A stretch of 64,000 nucleotides of DNA from Chelonobacter sp050613185 (GTDB lineage: Bacteria; Pseudomonadota; Gammaproteobacteria; Enterobacterales; Pasteurellaceae): contig NZ_CP192511.1 of assembly GCF_050613185.1 (NCBI RefSeq), positions 2,480,001 through 2,544,000 of the forward strand, given 5' to 3'. How positions within the stretch are numbered: position 1 is the first letter of the stretch; the number at the start of each line of letters is the position of its first letter. A program made the position numbers and the translations under genes. The notes beneath the pieces were generated by a model that saw only the letters and a list, made by a program, of their open reading frames with translations, was not told where the DNA came from and searched no databases. Shown in pieces: positions 23,818-33,029 of the stretch.

Positions 23818-24825
23818 TTATTCACCTTTCACCTCTTGCATAATCTTCGCTACGATTGTATTGATTGTCGGCTCCAGTTCGGCTTCCACCGGCACATACC
23901 ACCAGTTTTCGCGCGCAAATTTATGGCATTTCACTGCGTCTTTCTCGGTCATAAACAAGCTCTGCTCTGCTTTGGTTAAGTTGTTGAGCTTTTCTGGCGA
24001 CAACTTGGCATGATCGACAAACGCTTTCTGTTTCACCACATTCAAGCCCAAGCTATTCAGCATATTAAAGAAACGTTGCGGATTGCCAATTGCCGCCATG
24101 GCAACAAGCGGTTGTCCGATAAAATCGCTTAGCCGGCGTTCTTCTTGCGTCAGCAAATTGACCGCCACGTTGGCCCGTAAGCGCATTTGGATTTCCTGTG
24201 CCTGTGCCGCCGCGCCATTGCACACCACCGCATCAGCTTGTTTCAAGCGGCTCGGTAATTCGCGCAACGGTCCGGCAGGCATCAAAAAACCGTTACCGAA
24301 ACGCCGTTCTCCGTCGACAATCACCACTTCGACATCGCGTTGCAACGCATAATGCTGCAAGCCGTCATCGCTCAAAATCACATCGATATGATAAGCTTTA
24401 TGCAATAATTCGATACTCCGGCGGCGGTTGGGGGAAACCGCGATCTTTGCGCCACTACGCCGCGCCATCAGCACCGGCTCATCGCCGACTTCCGCCGGAT
24501 TGGAGTTGGGATTGACCAGTTGCGGATAATTTTTGACTTCATTATTGCCCGGCACATAGCCTCGGGAAACCACGCCGACTTTCAAACCTTGCCGCTGCAA
24601 TTGCCGCGCCAACCAAATGGTAAACGGCGTTTTGCCGTTGCCGCCGACCGACAAATTACCAATCACCACCACCGGCACCGGCGCTTTCCAGGATTTAAAA
24701 ATGCCGGTACGATACGCTGTGCGACGAAGTGCGGTAATGCCCCAAAACAACAATGACAACGGCGCAAGCAACCACGCAGACATACGCGCCCAGCGATCTT
24801 TTTGGTACCAAAAATTCATATCCAC
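23818..24825 (-). CDS. lpxK: Tetraacyldisaccharide 4'-kinase
   Basis: A 335-residue membrane-associated kinase that phosphorylates the 4' position of the lipid A precursor, sixth step of the Raetz pathway. It shows an N-terminal hydrophobic segment (LLAPLSLLFWGITAL) and a P-loop GNLSVGGNGKTPF near residue 60. A DDGLQHYALQRDVEVVIVD stretch is characteristic of LpxK. The gene lies directly downstream of msbA, which exports the finished product. Confidence 0.96.
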   Translation of the reverse strand: MDMNFWYQKDRWARMSAWLLAPLSLLFWGITALRRTAYRTGIFKSWKAPVPVVVIGNLSVGGNGKTPFTIWLARQLQRQGLKVGVVSRGYVPGNNEVKNYPQLVNPNSNPAEVGDEPVLMARRSGAKIAVSPNRRRSIELLHKAYHIDVILSDDGLQHYALQRDVEVVIVDGERRFGNGFLMPAGPLRELPSRLKQADAVVCNGAAAQAQEIQMRLRANVAVNLLTQEERRLSDFIGQPLVAMAAIGNPQRFFNMLNSLGLNVVKQKAFVDHAKLSPEKLNNLTKAEQSLFMTEKDAVKCHKFARENWWYVPVEAELEPTINTIVAKIMQEVKGE

Positions 24826-24867
24826 GCCTCTATTTTCTGATTTTTGTGTTTTGCGGTGATTTTTCGC

Positions 24868-26616
24868 TTATTGACTAAATTGCAATTTATGCAGTTGGGC
24901 ATAAGCCTTACCCGCCGCCAACAATTGTTGATGACTGCCGCGCTCAATCACTTGCCCGTGATCAACCACCAAAATTTCATCGGCATTCTCAATCGTCGAT
25001 AAACGGTGGGCAATCACAATAATGGTGCGATTATGGCGCAAACCGTCAATTGCCGCCTGAATGGCACGTTCGGATTCGGTATCCAACGCCGAAGTCGCTT
25101 CATCCAAAATCAACACCGTCGCATTGCGCAATAGGGCGCGCGCAATCGCCAAGCGCTGGCGCTGTCCGCCGGATAACATCACCCCGTTTTCGCCGATTTC
25201 GGTATCCATGCCTTGCGGCAGGCTTTCAATAAACTCCAACGCGTGCGCCGCTTTTGCCGCCTCGATAATCTGCTCACGGCTATATTTTTCGGCGGCGGCA
25301 TAGGCGATATTATTGGCGACGGTGTCATTAAACAAATGCACCTGCTGCGACACCAGCGCGCAATGTGTGCGCAAATTGGCAAGGCTATATTCTTTAATAT
25401 TGTGCCCGTCAAGCAGAATTTCGCCTTGTTCAATATCATAAAAACGGGTTAATAAATTGGCAATCGTCGATTTGCCCGAACCGGAACGCCCGACCAGCGC
25501 CACGGTGCTGCCCGCTTTCACCTCAAACGAGACGTTCTGCAATACATTCTGCTCTTTGCCCTGATAATGGAAAGAAACATGCTTGAAGCTGACATTGCCG
25601 TCCACTTTCTCTTTTTCCAAACTGCCCTGATCTTTTTCGGTCGGTAAATCCATAATGGAAAACAACGTTTGACACGCTGCCATACCGCGTTGAAATTGCG
25701 CATTAACATTGGTCAGCGATTTTAGCGGACGCATCATCGCCAACATCGAAGAAAACACCACGGTAAACGAACCGGCGGTCAGATTCTGGCTCATAATGCT
25801 CGGCACGGTTGCCAAATACAGCACGATTGCCAGCGCAAACGAGGCGATCAGTTGCACCACCGGATCGGAAATCGCCGATGCCATCATCATTTTCATGCCT
25901 TTGCGACGCATATCGTTGCTGACATGGTTAAAGCGATCTTCCTCTACTTTTTGCCCGCCGAACGACAGCACCACCTTATGCCCTTTCAGCATTTGCTCGG
26001 CGGAAGAGGTCAATTCCCCCATCGAAGTCTGCATATTTTTGCTCAAGCGGCGGAAGTGTTTCGAGACCACACGGATCAGCACCGCAATCATCGGACCGAT
26101 AATAAACAGCACCACCGACAATTGCCAACTGGTGTAAATCATCACGCCTAACAGCGAGAGTAAATAAGCCCCCTCACGCACAATCGTGACCAAGGCGCCG
26201 GAGGAAGATGACGCAACTTGCTCCGAATCATAGGTAATACGCGACAGCAACTTGCCGGAAGAATTATTATCGAAAAAGCTGACCGGCATATACATCATGT
26301 GTTTGAACAAGCGGCGGCGCATGGTCATAATCACCTTGCCCGATACCCACGCCAAACAATAAGTGGAAATGAAATTACTCAACCCGCGGAAGAAAATCAG
26401 CACCACTACAAACACCGCCATCCATTTCAGGAAATCGGTATCGGCTTTGCCGAAGCCGTCATCCAGCAACGGTTTCAACATCGAAATCAAGGCGGCGTCA
26501 GTTAAGGCGTTAATAATCAAGGCGATAGCGGCGGCGATCAAGCCCGATTTAAACGGCAGGATCATCGGCCATAGGCGTTTGAAGGTTTTGGCGGTAGAAA
26601 AGTCTTTATCTTCCAT
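24868..26616 (-). CDS. msbA: Lipid A export ABC transporter MsbA
   Basis: A 582-residue half-transporter, functioning as a homodimer, that flips lipid A-core across the inner membrane. Six membrane helices occupy the first ~310 residues. The nucleotide-binding domain has Walker A GRSGSGKST, signature LSGGQRQR, Walker B VLILDEATSALD and an H-loop IAHRL. I chose ATG at 26616 (MEDKDFSTAKTFKRLW), which matches the usual N-terminus. An in-frame TTG five codons upstream is less likely. First gene of the lipid A export cluster. Confidence 0.96.
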   Translation of the reverse strand: MEDKDFSTAKTFKRLWPMILPFKSGLIAAAIALIINALTDAALISMLKPLLDDGFGKADTDFLKWMAVFVVVLIFFRGLSNFISTYCLAWVSGKVIMTMRRRLFKHMMYMPVSFFDNNSSGKLLSRITYDSEQVASSSSGALVTIVREGAYLLSLLGVMIYTSWQLSVVLFIIGPMIAVLIRVVSKHFRRLSKNMQTSMGELTSSAEQMLKGHKVVLSFGGQKVEEDRFNHVSNDMRRKGMKMMMASAISDPVVQLIASFALAIVLYLATVPSIMSQNLTAGSFTVVFSSMLAMMRPLKSLTNVNAQFQRGMAACQTLFSIMDLPTEKDQGSLEKEKVDGNVSFKHVSFHYQGKEQNVLQNVSFEVKAGSTVALVGRSGSGKSTIANLLTRFYDIEQGEILLDGHNIKEYSLANLRTHCALVSQQVHLFNDTVANNIAYAAAEKYSREQIIEAAKAAHALEFIESLPQGMDTEIGENGVMLSGGQRQRLAIARALLRNATVLILDEATSALDTESERAIQAAIDGLRHNRTIIVIAHRLSTIENADEILVVDHGQVIERGSHQQLLAAGKAYAQLHKLQFSQ

Positions 26617-26677
26617 TTTCACGGATTCCAATACATTGTTATCGCTCCGGTTTGAGATTATCGAGCGTAAAATTGGC

Positions 26678-29077
26678 TTATTCTAACTGTATTTCTTTGT
26701 CTAAGCCAATAATTATCTGATACCATGGCACAAGGCGGTTGCGGACGGTGTGAATTTGCCAGCGTCCGTTTTGCACCGTTATCCTGATTTGCCCGTCAAG
26801 TGCGGTGTTGTAAACCGCACTTTTCATCTGTTGCAAACGCGCCAATACCGCCGAATGCGGCAAACGCCATCGATTATGCAATCCACTGGAAATCAGGGCT
26901 ATTTTCGGTTGCAGTTTAGCCAGCCATAACCAACTGCTCGAACTGTTACTGCCATGGTGTGCCACTTGCAACCAATCGATTTTGCCGATTTGTGCCGCCA
27001 ATCTTTTTTCGGTCTCGACCGCAATATCGCCGCTTAATACAAACCGCAGTTGATCACGCCCGACCAGTAACACACACGAATCCTGATTTTTCGCGGTTAC
27101 AACCGTTGCCATCGGCGCCAGCGCTTCAAATTCAAACCCTTGCCATTGCCAGCGAACGCCCTGATGACAAAACCGCCGCCGCTGCGCGCCATAATCTTTC
27201 GTTGAGGCTTGGATCAACAGCGCATTTGGAAAAGCATTAAGCAGCGCGGGCACACCGCCGGCATGATCGTTGTCGTCGTGGCTGACGATAATTTGCTGCA
27301 AATTCAAGCCTTGCCGCCGCAAATAAGGCAAAATTTCCGTTTCCGCCATACTGCCGCCCTGCCACGCTTGCCCGGTATCAAACAGCGTCGCTTGATCATC
27401 ACTCACCAACAACATCGCCAAGCCCTGCCCGACATCCAGCATTTCCAAGCGCCAGTCCGCTTGGCTGAGTGGCTTGAACAGCAACAGGCTTACGGTTATC
27501 ACCGCCGCACCGCCGCTTAAGTATAACGCGCGGCGAAATGCCGCCTGATTGGGCGTTTTTAGCACGGAAAAATCCAAAGTGCGGTAACGATGAAACAGCA
27601 AACAGAATACCACGCCAAAACAAACGGATAATATTAGCTGTTGTTGCTGATTGGATAGCGTTAGGTAAGCATTCGGCAACTGCGCCAAGAGGTGTAAACT
27701 CCGCTGCAAAACAATATCGACGATTTGCCACAACCAAACCGCATTAAAAAAGAAATTCAAGCATAACGCCAATAAAATCAGCGGGACTAACACAAGACTG
27801 AAAATCGGCACCAGCAGCAGATTGCTCCACAATGCACCTAACGGCATGGCATGAAAAATGAAAATTTGCAGCGGGGTAAACAACAGCAATAAGCCGAGTT
27901 GCAAATGCACTAAGCCCAACAACCAATAGACCGCACTTGGTACGAATTGCCGCAACCCGCGCCCGCGCCATTGCATATTGCTTAACGGAAAAAAGGCGTA
28001 ATAAAAACACAAGATCAACACAGCGCCGCAAGAGAGCCAAAAACTTTCATTCAGTACGCTCAAGGGATCGAGCCAGCTCAACCAAGCCACCACGAAGAGT
28101 AATAATTTCCACGGCGGCAAATAAATGCGGCTAAAAATCAACAACAACCAAAACGCATACGCCCACAACGCGCGTTCGGTCGGAAGCAAAAAATCCGCTA
28201 AATAGGCATAAAAAACCGCCGCGCTTAACGCAAACAAGTGCGGCAGGCGGTGCGAAACCGCACTTGGGGTTGCAAATAGGCGTATCGCAATATATTGCAG
28301 TATCCGCGCCATGCCCCACACCAATCCCGCCACCAACCCGATATGCAAGCCGGAAATCGCAATCAAGTGCGCCGTGCCGCTTTCACGGAATAACTGCCAA
28401 TCCTCACTGTTCAGCCACGCCCGTTCACCGAATGCCAACGCCAACATCACGCCTTGATAAGGCAAATGTTCCGTTTGTTCAATCGTGCGCGCCAGCAAAC
28501 GTTGCCGCCAATTTGCTTCGCTACGGATTAACGCCGCCTGTTTCACCGTCGCCGAAGCAAACACCGATTGCGACAATAACCAGCGCTGGCGGTTAAACCC
28601 GCCTTCATTCAAACGTGAGCTGAGCGGACGCAACGTCAAGCGCACTCGCCAAATGTCGCCTAATTGCGGGGATTGTTCGGCTTGCCAATTCAAATGCACT
28701 TTCTGCTTGCCTAACTGATACGCCGTCAAATCCACCTCCGCCACCAGCTGCAAATTGGGCGACAATTGGCGCAAGCCGATAATTTTCACCTGATTTTCCA
28801 GCGCGGTGTGTTGTAGTTGCGCGATTTTTTCCCCCTGCCGCAAAACCTCATTCAGATAATGCTGCTGATAACCGGCGAAAAACAGCAGACAGCCCCCAAA
28901 CCAAAAGTAAGTGCGGTAGCGATAATATCGACGCAGCCATGCCGGCAACAACAAACCCAATGCCGCGATAAACAGCAGCGGATAATCCGCAAGCCAAGCC
29001 GCCGGAATAAAAAAGAGTTGACACAGACTTAACAACCAACAGACGGCAAGATACGATAATTTCATTAATTTAGTCAT
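26678..29077 (-). CDS. comEC: DNA uptake channel ComEC/Rec2
   Basis: An ~800-residue polytopic membrane protein that moves transforming single-stranded DNA across the inner membrane. It has N-terminal helices, a soluble OB-like segment, and the Competence domain with HLIAISGLHIGLVAGLVWG around residue 240. The C-terminal metallo-beta-lactamase-like domain carries VSHDDNDHAGGVPALL and HHGSNSSSS. Natural competence fits the many uptake signal sequences in the window. The start is uncertain between 29077 (MTKLMKL) and 29065. In Haemophilus influenzae the same gene (rec2) lies between msbA and dksA. Confidence 0.94.
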   Translation of the reverse strand: MTKLMKLSYLAVCWLLSLCQLFFIPAAWLADYPLLFIAALGLLLPAWLRRYYRYRTYFWFGGCLLFFAGYQQHYLNEVLRQGEKIAQLQHTALENQVKIIGLRQLSPNLQLVAEVDLTAYQLGKQKVHLNWQAEQSPQLGDIWRVRLTLRPLSSRLNEGGFNRQRWLLSQSVFASATVKQAALIRSEANWRQRLLARTIEQTEHLPYQGVMLALAFGERAWLNSEDWQLFRESGTAHLIAISGLHIGLVAGLVWGMARILQYIAIRLFATPSAVSHRLPHLFALSAAVFYAYLADFLLPTERALWAYAFWLLLIFSRIYLPPWKLLLFVVAWLSWLDPLSVLNESFWLSCGAVLILCFYYAFFPLSNMQWRGRGLRQFVPSAVYWLLGLVHLQLGLLLLFTPLQIFIFHAMPLGALWSNLLLVPIFSLVLVPLILLALCLNFFFNAVWLWQIVDIVLQRSLHLLAQLPNAYLTLSNQQQQLILSVCFGVVFCLLFHRYRTLDFSVLKTPNQAAFRRALYLSGGAAVITVSLLLFKPLSQADWRLEMLDVGQGLAMLLVSDDQATLFDTGQAWQGGSMAETEILPYLRRQGLNLQQIIVSHDDNDHAGGVPALLNAFPNALLIQASTKDYGAQRRRFCHQGVRWQWQGFEFEALAPMATVVTAKNQDSCVLLVGRDQLRFVLSGDIAVETEKRLAAQIGKIDWLQVAHHGSNSSSSWLWLAKLQPKIALISSGLHNRWRLPHSAVLARLQQMKSAVYNTALDGQIRITVQNGRWQIHTVRNRLVPWYQIIIGLDKEIQLE

Positions 29078-29083
29078 TTCCAC

Positions 29084-29405
29084 AGGTTCACAGAAAAACA
29101 GTGTGAAATAACAAAAGCCAACTAGAATAGTAGCTTAGATTATTTTTGCGATCTGGATCGCAAAACATAGATTTTATTTACTTTTTTAACCACTTGTTTT
29201 TTAATGGCTTTATCCGAATGACTAAAAATCATACCGCTGCAACCCGCTTTTTATTTGCCAAAAGAATTAACATCTGCTATTTATATCGCCTTTAAAAAGG
29301 CATGAAATTTTAATCATTGTAAATTTCTTCTAATTTTCGACTAAATAAATGGGTAATTTTCACGTTGTTTATCACCGTTTGAAATTATCCTCTGGGGAGA
29401 ACATC
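29084..29405. other. Divergent intergenic region between comEC and dksA
   Basis: About 320 bases of AT-rich DNA with no convincing gene. It must hold the promoters of comEC and dksA. An open frame upstream of dksA (from 29349) lacks a ribosome site and is better read as leader. I see no clear CRP-S site for comEC that I would defend. Confidence 0.4.
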
Positions 29406-29855
29406 ATGAGTGCAGTAGCTCCAAAAACATCTTTGAGTCTGTTATCTTTGGCTGGTGTCGATGCTTATCAGGAGCAAGACGGTGAGGAATATATGAATGA
29501 AAAGCAAATCGAGCATTTCAAAAAAATCCTGACCGCATGGCGTGAACAAATTGTCAATGAAGCCGGCAAAACCGTCGCGCAAATGCAAGACGAAGCCGCT
29601 AACTTCCCTGATCCGGCAGACCGCGCGACACAGGAAGAAGAATTCAGTTTGGTGCTGAGAAACCGTGATCGCGAGCGTAAATTACTGAAAAAAATCGATC
29701 ACACCTTGGTTAAATTGGAAACCGATGATTTCGGTTATTGCGAATCTTGCGGCGTTGAAATCGGTATCCGCCGTTTAGAGGCGCGTCCAACCGCCGATTT
29801 ATGCATCGACTGCAAAACACTGGCGGAAATTCGCGAGAAACAAACCTCGAAATAA
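29406..29855 (+). CDS. dksA: RNA polymerase-binding transcription factor DksA
   Basis: A 149-residue DksA that enters the RNA polymerase secondary channel and, with ppGpp, adjusts transcription during nutrient stress. The coiled-coil tip shows DPADRATQEEEF, and the zinc finger is CESCGVEIGIRRLEARPTAD followed by CIDC. The start at 29406 (MSAVAPKTSLSLLSLAGV) has a GGGGAGA site. A longer in-frame reading from 29349 has no support. It is followed by an 11-bp stem-loop at 29888-29930. Confidence 0.96.
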   Translation: MSAVAPKTSLSLLSLAGVDAYQEQDGEEYMNEKQIEHFKKILTAWREQIVNEAGKTVAQMQDEAANFPDPADRATQEEEFSLVLRNRDRERKLLKKIDHTLVKLETDDFGYCESCGVEIGIRRLEARPTADLCIDCKTLAEIREKQTSK

Positions 29856-29887
29856 TACCTGTTACTTGATTTGTAGAAGATCAAACC

Positions 29888-29930
29888 TAATCTGACAGTT
29901 CCCCGTTTAAAACAGCGGGCTGTCAGATTA
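29888..29930 (+). terminator. Stem-loop after dksA
   Basis: TAATCTGACAG and its exact complement CTGTCAGATTA flank a 21-base middle that can form a further CCCG/CGGG stem. It lies 33 bases after the dksA stop. There is only a short T-stretch after it, so termination is likely but not classical. The 12-base TGTAGAAGATCA just before it also occurs in the hairpin at 4963-4990. Confidence 0.5.
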
Positions 29931-30098
29931 ATTTGCGCTTATATTCTTCTCAGCCCAAATTCGCTTTCCATCAAGCAACGTGTCTATCATTGTTCCGCCA
30001 CAACACCCTTCCCCTGGATGGTTAGGTATGAGGCGTTAGCCCGCTTTTTACCAACAATTTTGTCTGCTATGCCATTTTTTACTATGCCTAAAAACGCC
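29931..30098. other. Intergenic remnant between dksA and mreD
   Basis: No intact gene. On the minus strand a 37-codon open stretch ending at 29928 reads NHPGEGCCGGTMIDTLLDGK and RIWAEKNISAN. It looks like the end of a real protein, but I cannot name it, and a stop codon precedes it. It is probably a gene remnant. Confidence 0.3.
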
Positions 30099-30119
30099 AA
30101 AACCCCATCAACAGGGGCT
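30099..30119 (-). terminator. Intrinsic terminator of the mreBCD operon
   Basis: Read on the minus strand, CCCC-TGTTGAT-GGGG is followed by TTTTGGCGTTTTT. It lies about 70 bases after the mreD stop. The stem is short, but the T-tract supports termination of the mre transcript. Confidence 0.55.
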
Positions 30120-30186
30120 TTATATCATTTTTCAACGCCAATTTTTTTCTTTCATCTATGCAACAATAATCATTCCATATCGGCTG

Positions 30187-30675
30187 TTAACGCAAATGAA
30201 ATTTACGCCGCAAAGTTCGCAACAGCAAAAAGACCCACGGCCATAAAATTCCGCTGATCGCCGCGCCAATCAATTCTTGCGGGTTAAAGTGGGCGCTGTG
30301 CATAAACAACTCGATTAGAAAAATCACGATGTGGATTATCACAACGGCGACCACCACTAAAATACTTTGTAACCACAATGAGAGATTACGCAGAATGAGG
30401 TGATTGGACGCAATGAGATAGGCAAACACCGAGAGTACCAATGCGTGCACGCCGAGAATCGAACCTAAACTCAAATCCCACAGCAAGCCGATGACAAACG
30501 CCCAACCGATACTGATTCGATTGGGAATCGCCAACACCCAATATAACAATACCAAGATCAGCCAAGAAGGGCGATATCCTTGAAATTGTGCCGACCACGG
30601 TGTTATTTCCATCACCAACGCCACTAAAAAAGTGCAAATGATCATTAAAAACTGAAAAATCCAATTACTGCGCAT
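30187..30675 (-). CDS. mreD: Rod shape-determining protein MreD
   Basis: A 162-residue inner-membrane protein with about five hydrophobic helices, beginning MRSNWIFQFLMIICTFLVAL. It works with MreB, MreC, RodA and PBP2 in the elongasome. The motif YRPSWLILVLLYWVLAIPNR is typical of MreD. The start codon overlaps the stop of mreC, giving translational coupling. Confidence 0.95.
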   Translation of the reverse strand: MRSNWIFQFLMIICTFLVALVMEITPWSAQFQGYRPSWLILVLLYWVLAIPNRISIGWAFVIGLLWDLSLGSILGVHALVLSVFAYLIASNHLILRNLSLWLQSILVVVAVVIIHIVIFLIELFMHSAHFNPQELIGAAISGILWPWVFLLLRTLRRKFHLR

Positions 30676-31727
30676 TATTGGCTCCCCTCGGTCGTTAACG
30701 CATCCTGCTGTTGCTGATTGGCATCCGCCGGCGCCAACTCCTCCGCTTGTCCGGAGTTTTCCTCCGCCTGATTCGGATTGATCGGTTCTTTTACATTTTT
30801 ATTCAGTTCGTCCGGCGCCATCAAATCGTCTTGGCGGGTCGATAGGCGCTGACGTACGGCATTACGCACATCCTCCGGCGAGAGTGATTGCGCCCGGTGC
30901 AGTTCGTCGTTAACCGGCCACAATAACAATAAATAACGCAACCGTTCGAGCGAAGCTAACGGTTTGGCGGTGATCACCGCAAAATAATTTTGTTTATCGG
31001 TAGAAACCGAATCGACAATCGCGACCGGATAACCTTCCGGAAAACGTCCGCCCAAACCGGACGTCACCAACAGATCGCCTTTCACAATATCAACCGAGTG
31101 CGGTACATTATCCAACTGCAATTCGTCACCGCGCCCGGTACCACTGGCAATTAAGCGCACATCATTGCGCAATACTTGTAGCGGAATCGAATGGGTCACA
31201 TCGGTGATCAACAACACCCGGCTAGTAGTGGCGCCAACCGAGGTCACTTGCCCGACCACGCCTTTTTCATCAATAATCGGTTGCCCGACATAAACGCCGT
31301 CGCGGCTGCCCTGATTAATCACCACTTGCTGACGGTAAATATCCGTTTCGGTAGTCAACACTTCGGCAATTTTTTTGTATTCATCGTAACGCAACGGCGA
31401 ATTGAGCAGTAAACGCAAACGCTGGTTTTCCACTTTCAACTGGTCGAGAATCAACAAATCGGCATTTTTTTCACGTAATTGTTCTTTCAAGACCCGATTT
31501 TCGATTTGTAACTTGGAGGTGTCCGCCAGATTATCCGATACGCCGTCCAACACGGTACGCGGAATATTGGCGAAATAGAAAATGCCGCTGATTGAGGTTT
31601 CCATCAGGCTACGCAGCTGGATCATGCCGCTCGTGCGCCCGTCACCGATCATTAATAACACCGATGCGATAATCGCTAAAATTAAACGAATTCCTAAAGG
31701 CGGAGCTTTAGAAAAAATTGGTTTCAT
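30675..31727 (-). CDS. mreC: Rod shape-determining protein MreC
   Basis: A 350-residue bitopic protein: short cytosolic N-terminus, one membrane helix (LGIRLILAIIASVLLMIGD), a coiled coil (residues ~70-105) and a periplasmic beta domain. It links cytosolic MreB to periplasmic wall synthases. The C-terminal ~50 residues are a Q/E/N-rich tail (PNQAEENSGQAEELAPAD), longer than in some relatives. Downstream of mreB by about 90 bases and overlapping mreD. Confidence 0.95.
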   Translation of the reverse strand: MKPIFSKAPPLGIRLILAIIASVLLMIGDGRTSGMIQLRSLMETSISGIFYFANIPRTVLDGVSDNLADTSKLQIENRVLKEQLREKNADLLILDQLKVENQRLRLLLNSPLRYDEYKKIAEVLTTETDIYRQQVVINQGSRDGVYVGQPIIDEKGVVGQVTSVGATTSRVLLITDVTHSIPLQVLRNDVRLIASGTGRGDELQLDNVPHSVDIVKGDLLVTSGLGGRFPEGYPVAIVDSVSTDKQNYFAVITAKPLASLERLRYLLLLWPVNDELHRAQSLSPEDVRNAVRQRLSTRQDDLMAPDELNKNVKEPINPNQAEENSGQAEELAPADANQQQQDALTTEGSQ

Positions 31728-31817
31728 GCCTTTACGCTTAAAAAAGTTGCGGTTTTAAGCTGACCGCCAAAACCGCACTTGTGAAAAATAAAGCCTGTAT
31801 TTCAAACCAACGAGCAA

Positions 31818-32867
31818 TTAGTCGTCGCTAAAAATATCGCCACCATGCATATCGATCATATCCAATGCTTCCCCGCCGCCACGTGCGACGCACGTCAATG
31901 GATCTTCCGCCACGATGACCGGCACGCCCGATTCGCGCGACAGCAAGGTATCAATATTCGGCATCAAGGCGCCGCCGCCGGTCAAGACCATGCCGCGTTC
32001 GAAAATGTCCGCCGCCAATTCCGGCGGGCAAGACTCAAGTGCGGTACGCACCGCCGTCACAATGCCGCTTAACGGTTGTTGGATTGCTTCCAACACATCG
32101 CGTGAAGTCAATTTGAAACTGCGCGGCGCACCTTCTGCCAAATTATGACCGTGAACTTCAATTTCTTTCACTTCGTCATCATTTTCGATAAATGCGGTAC
32201 CGATCTCTTGTTTAATCCGCTCCGCCGTCGCTTCGCCGATGGAAGAACCGAACGTGCGGCGTACATAAGCAATAATCGCTTCATCAAAACGGTCGCCACC
32301 GATACGTACCGAAGACGAATAAACCACACCGTTCAGAGAGATCACCGCCACTTCGGTGGTACCGCCGCCGATATCAATCACCATTGAACCGGTTGCGGTT
32401 GAAACCGGCAATTTCGCACCGATTGCCGCCGCCATCGGCTCTTCGATTAAATACACTTCGCGCGCCCCGGCGCCGATTGCCGATTCTTTAATCGCGCGAC
32501 GCTCTACTTGAGTAGCCCCGGCCGGCACACACACCAACACCCGCGGGCTCGGACGCATAAAATTATTGCGGTGCACCTGTTTGATAAAGTATTGCAACAT
32601 TTTTTCGGTTACAAAAAAGTCGGCAATCACGCCGTCTTTCATCGGGCGAATCGCGGCGATACTTTTCGGGGTGCGTCCCAACATCATTTTGGCTTCGCGC
32701 CCGACGGCAGCAATGCTTTTTAGGGAGCCGACGCGATCTTGACGAATCGCCACAACCGAAGGTTCATCTAAGACAATGCCTTGTCCTTTGACATAAATTA
32801 AGGTGTTAGCCGTGCCGAGATCAATGGAGAGGTCATTGGAAAATAGACCACGAATTTTTTTAAACAT
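31818..32867 (-). CDS. mreB: Rod shape-determining protein MreB (bacterial actin)
   Basis: A 349-residue actin homologue forming membrane-bound filaments that direct lateral wall growth. The N-terminal amphipathic segment MFKKIRGLFSNDLSIDLGTA contains the phosphate-1 loop DLGTANTL, and IDIGGGTTEVAVISL is the phosphate-2 loop. The start at 32867 is chosen for the conserved N-terminus; an open extension to 32945 has no homology support. First gene of the mreBCD operon. Confidence 0.97.
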   Translation of the reverse strand: MFKKIRGLFSNDLSIDLGTANTLIYVKGQGIVLDEPSVVAIRQDRVGSLKSIAAVGREAKMMLGRTPKSIAAIRPMKDGVIADFFVTEKMLQYFIKQVHRNNFMRPSPRVLVCVPAGATQVERRAIKESAIGAGAREVYLIEEPMAAAIGAKLPVSTATGSMVIDIGGGTTEVAVISLNGVVYSSSVRIGGDRFDEAIIAYVRRTFGSSIGEATAERIKQEIGTAFIENDDEVKEIEVHGHNLAEGAPRSFKLTSRDVLEAIQQPLSGIVTAVRTALESCPPELAADIFERGMVLTGGGALMPNIDTLLSRESGVPVIVAEDPLTCVARGGGEALDMIDMHGGDIFSDD

Positions 32868-32982
32868 AGTAATTCCGATTTGAGAAAAAGTTGAGCCGCG
32901 ATTAATATAAAATGACGGGCGAAAAAATTGTGCTAAATGTACCAAAAAGCAGACCTTTTCACAACGTAAAATTCAACCTAAT

Positions 32983-33011
32983 CACAGGCGGATCGGATTT
33001 ATCCGCCTGTG
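32983..33011 (-). terminator. Hairpin terminator downstream of uvrA
   Basis: CACAGGCGGAT pairs exactly with ATCCGCCTGTG across a seven-base loop, 19 bases after the uvrA stop. An uptake signal sequence lies between the stop and the stem. There is no long T-run, so it is a strong hairpin but a less classical terminator. Confidence 0.5.
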
Positions 33012-33029
33012 CGCCAACCGCACTTTGCG

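Noticed and set aside
29931..30098. A small coding gene on the minus strand ending at 29928 (GEGCCGGTMIDTLLDGKR).
   Set aside because: No start codon with ribosome site follows the upstream stop. Treated as a remnant only.
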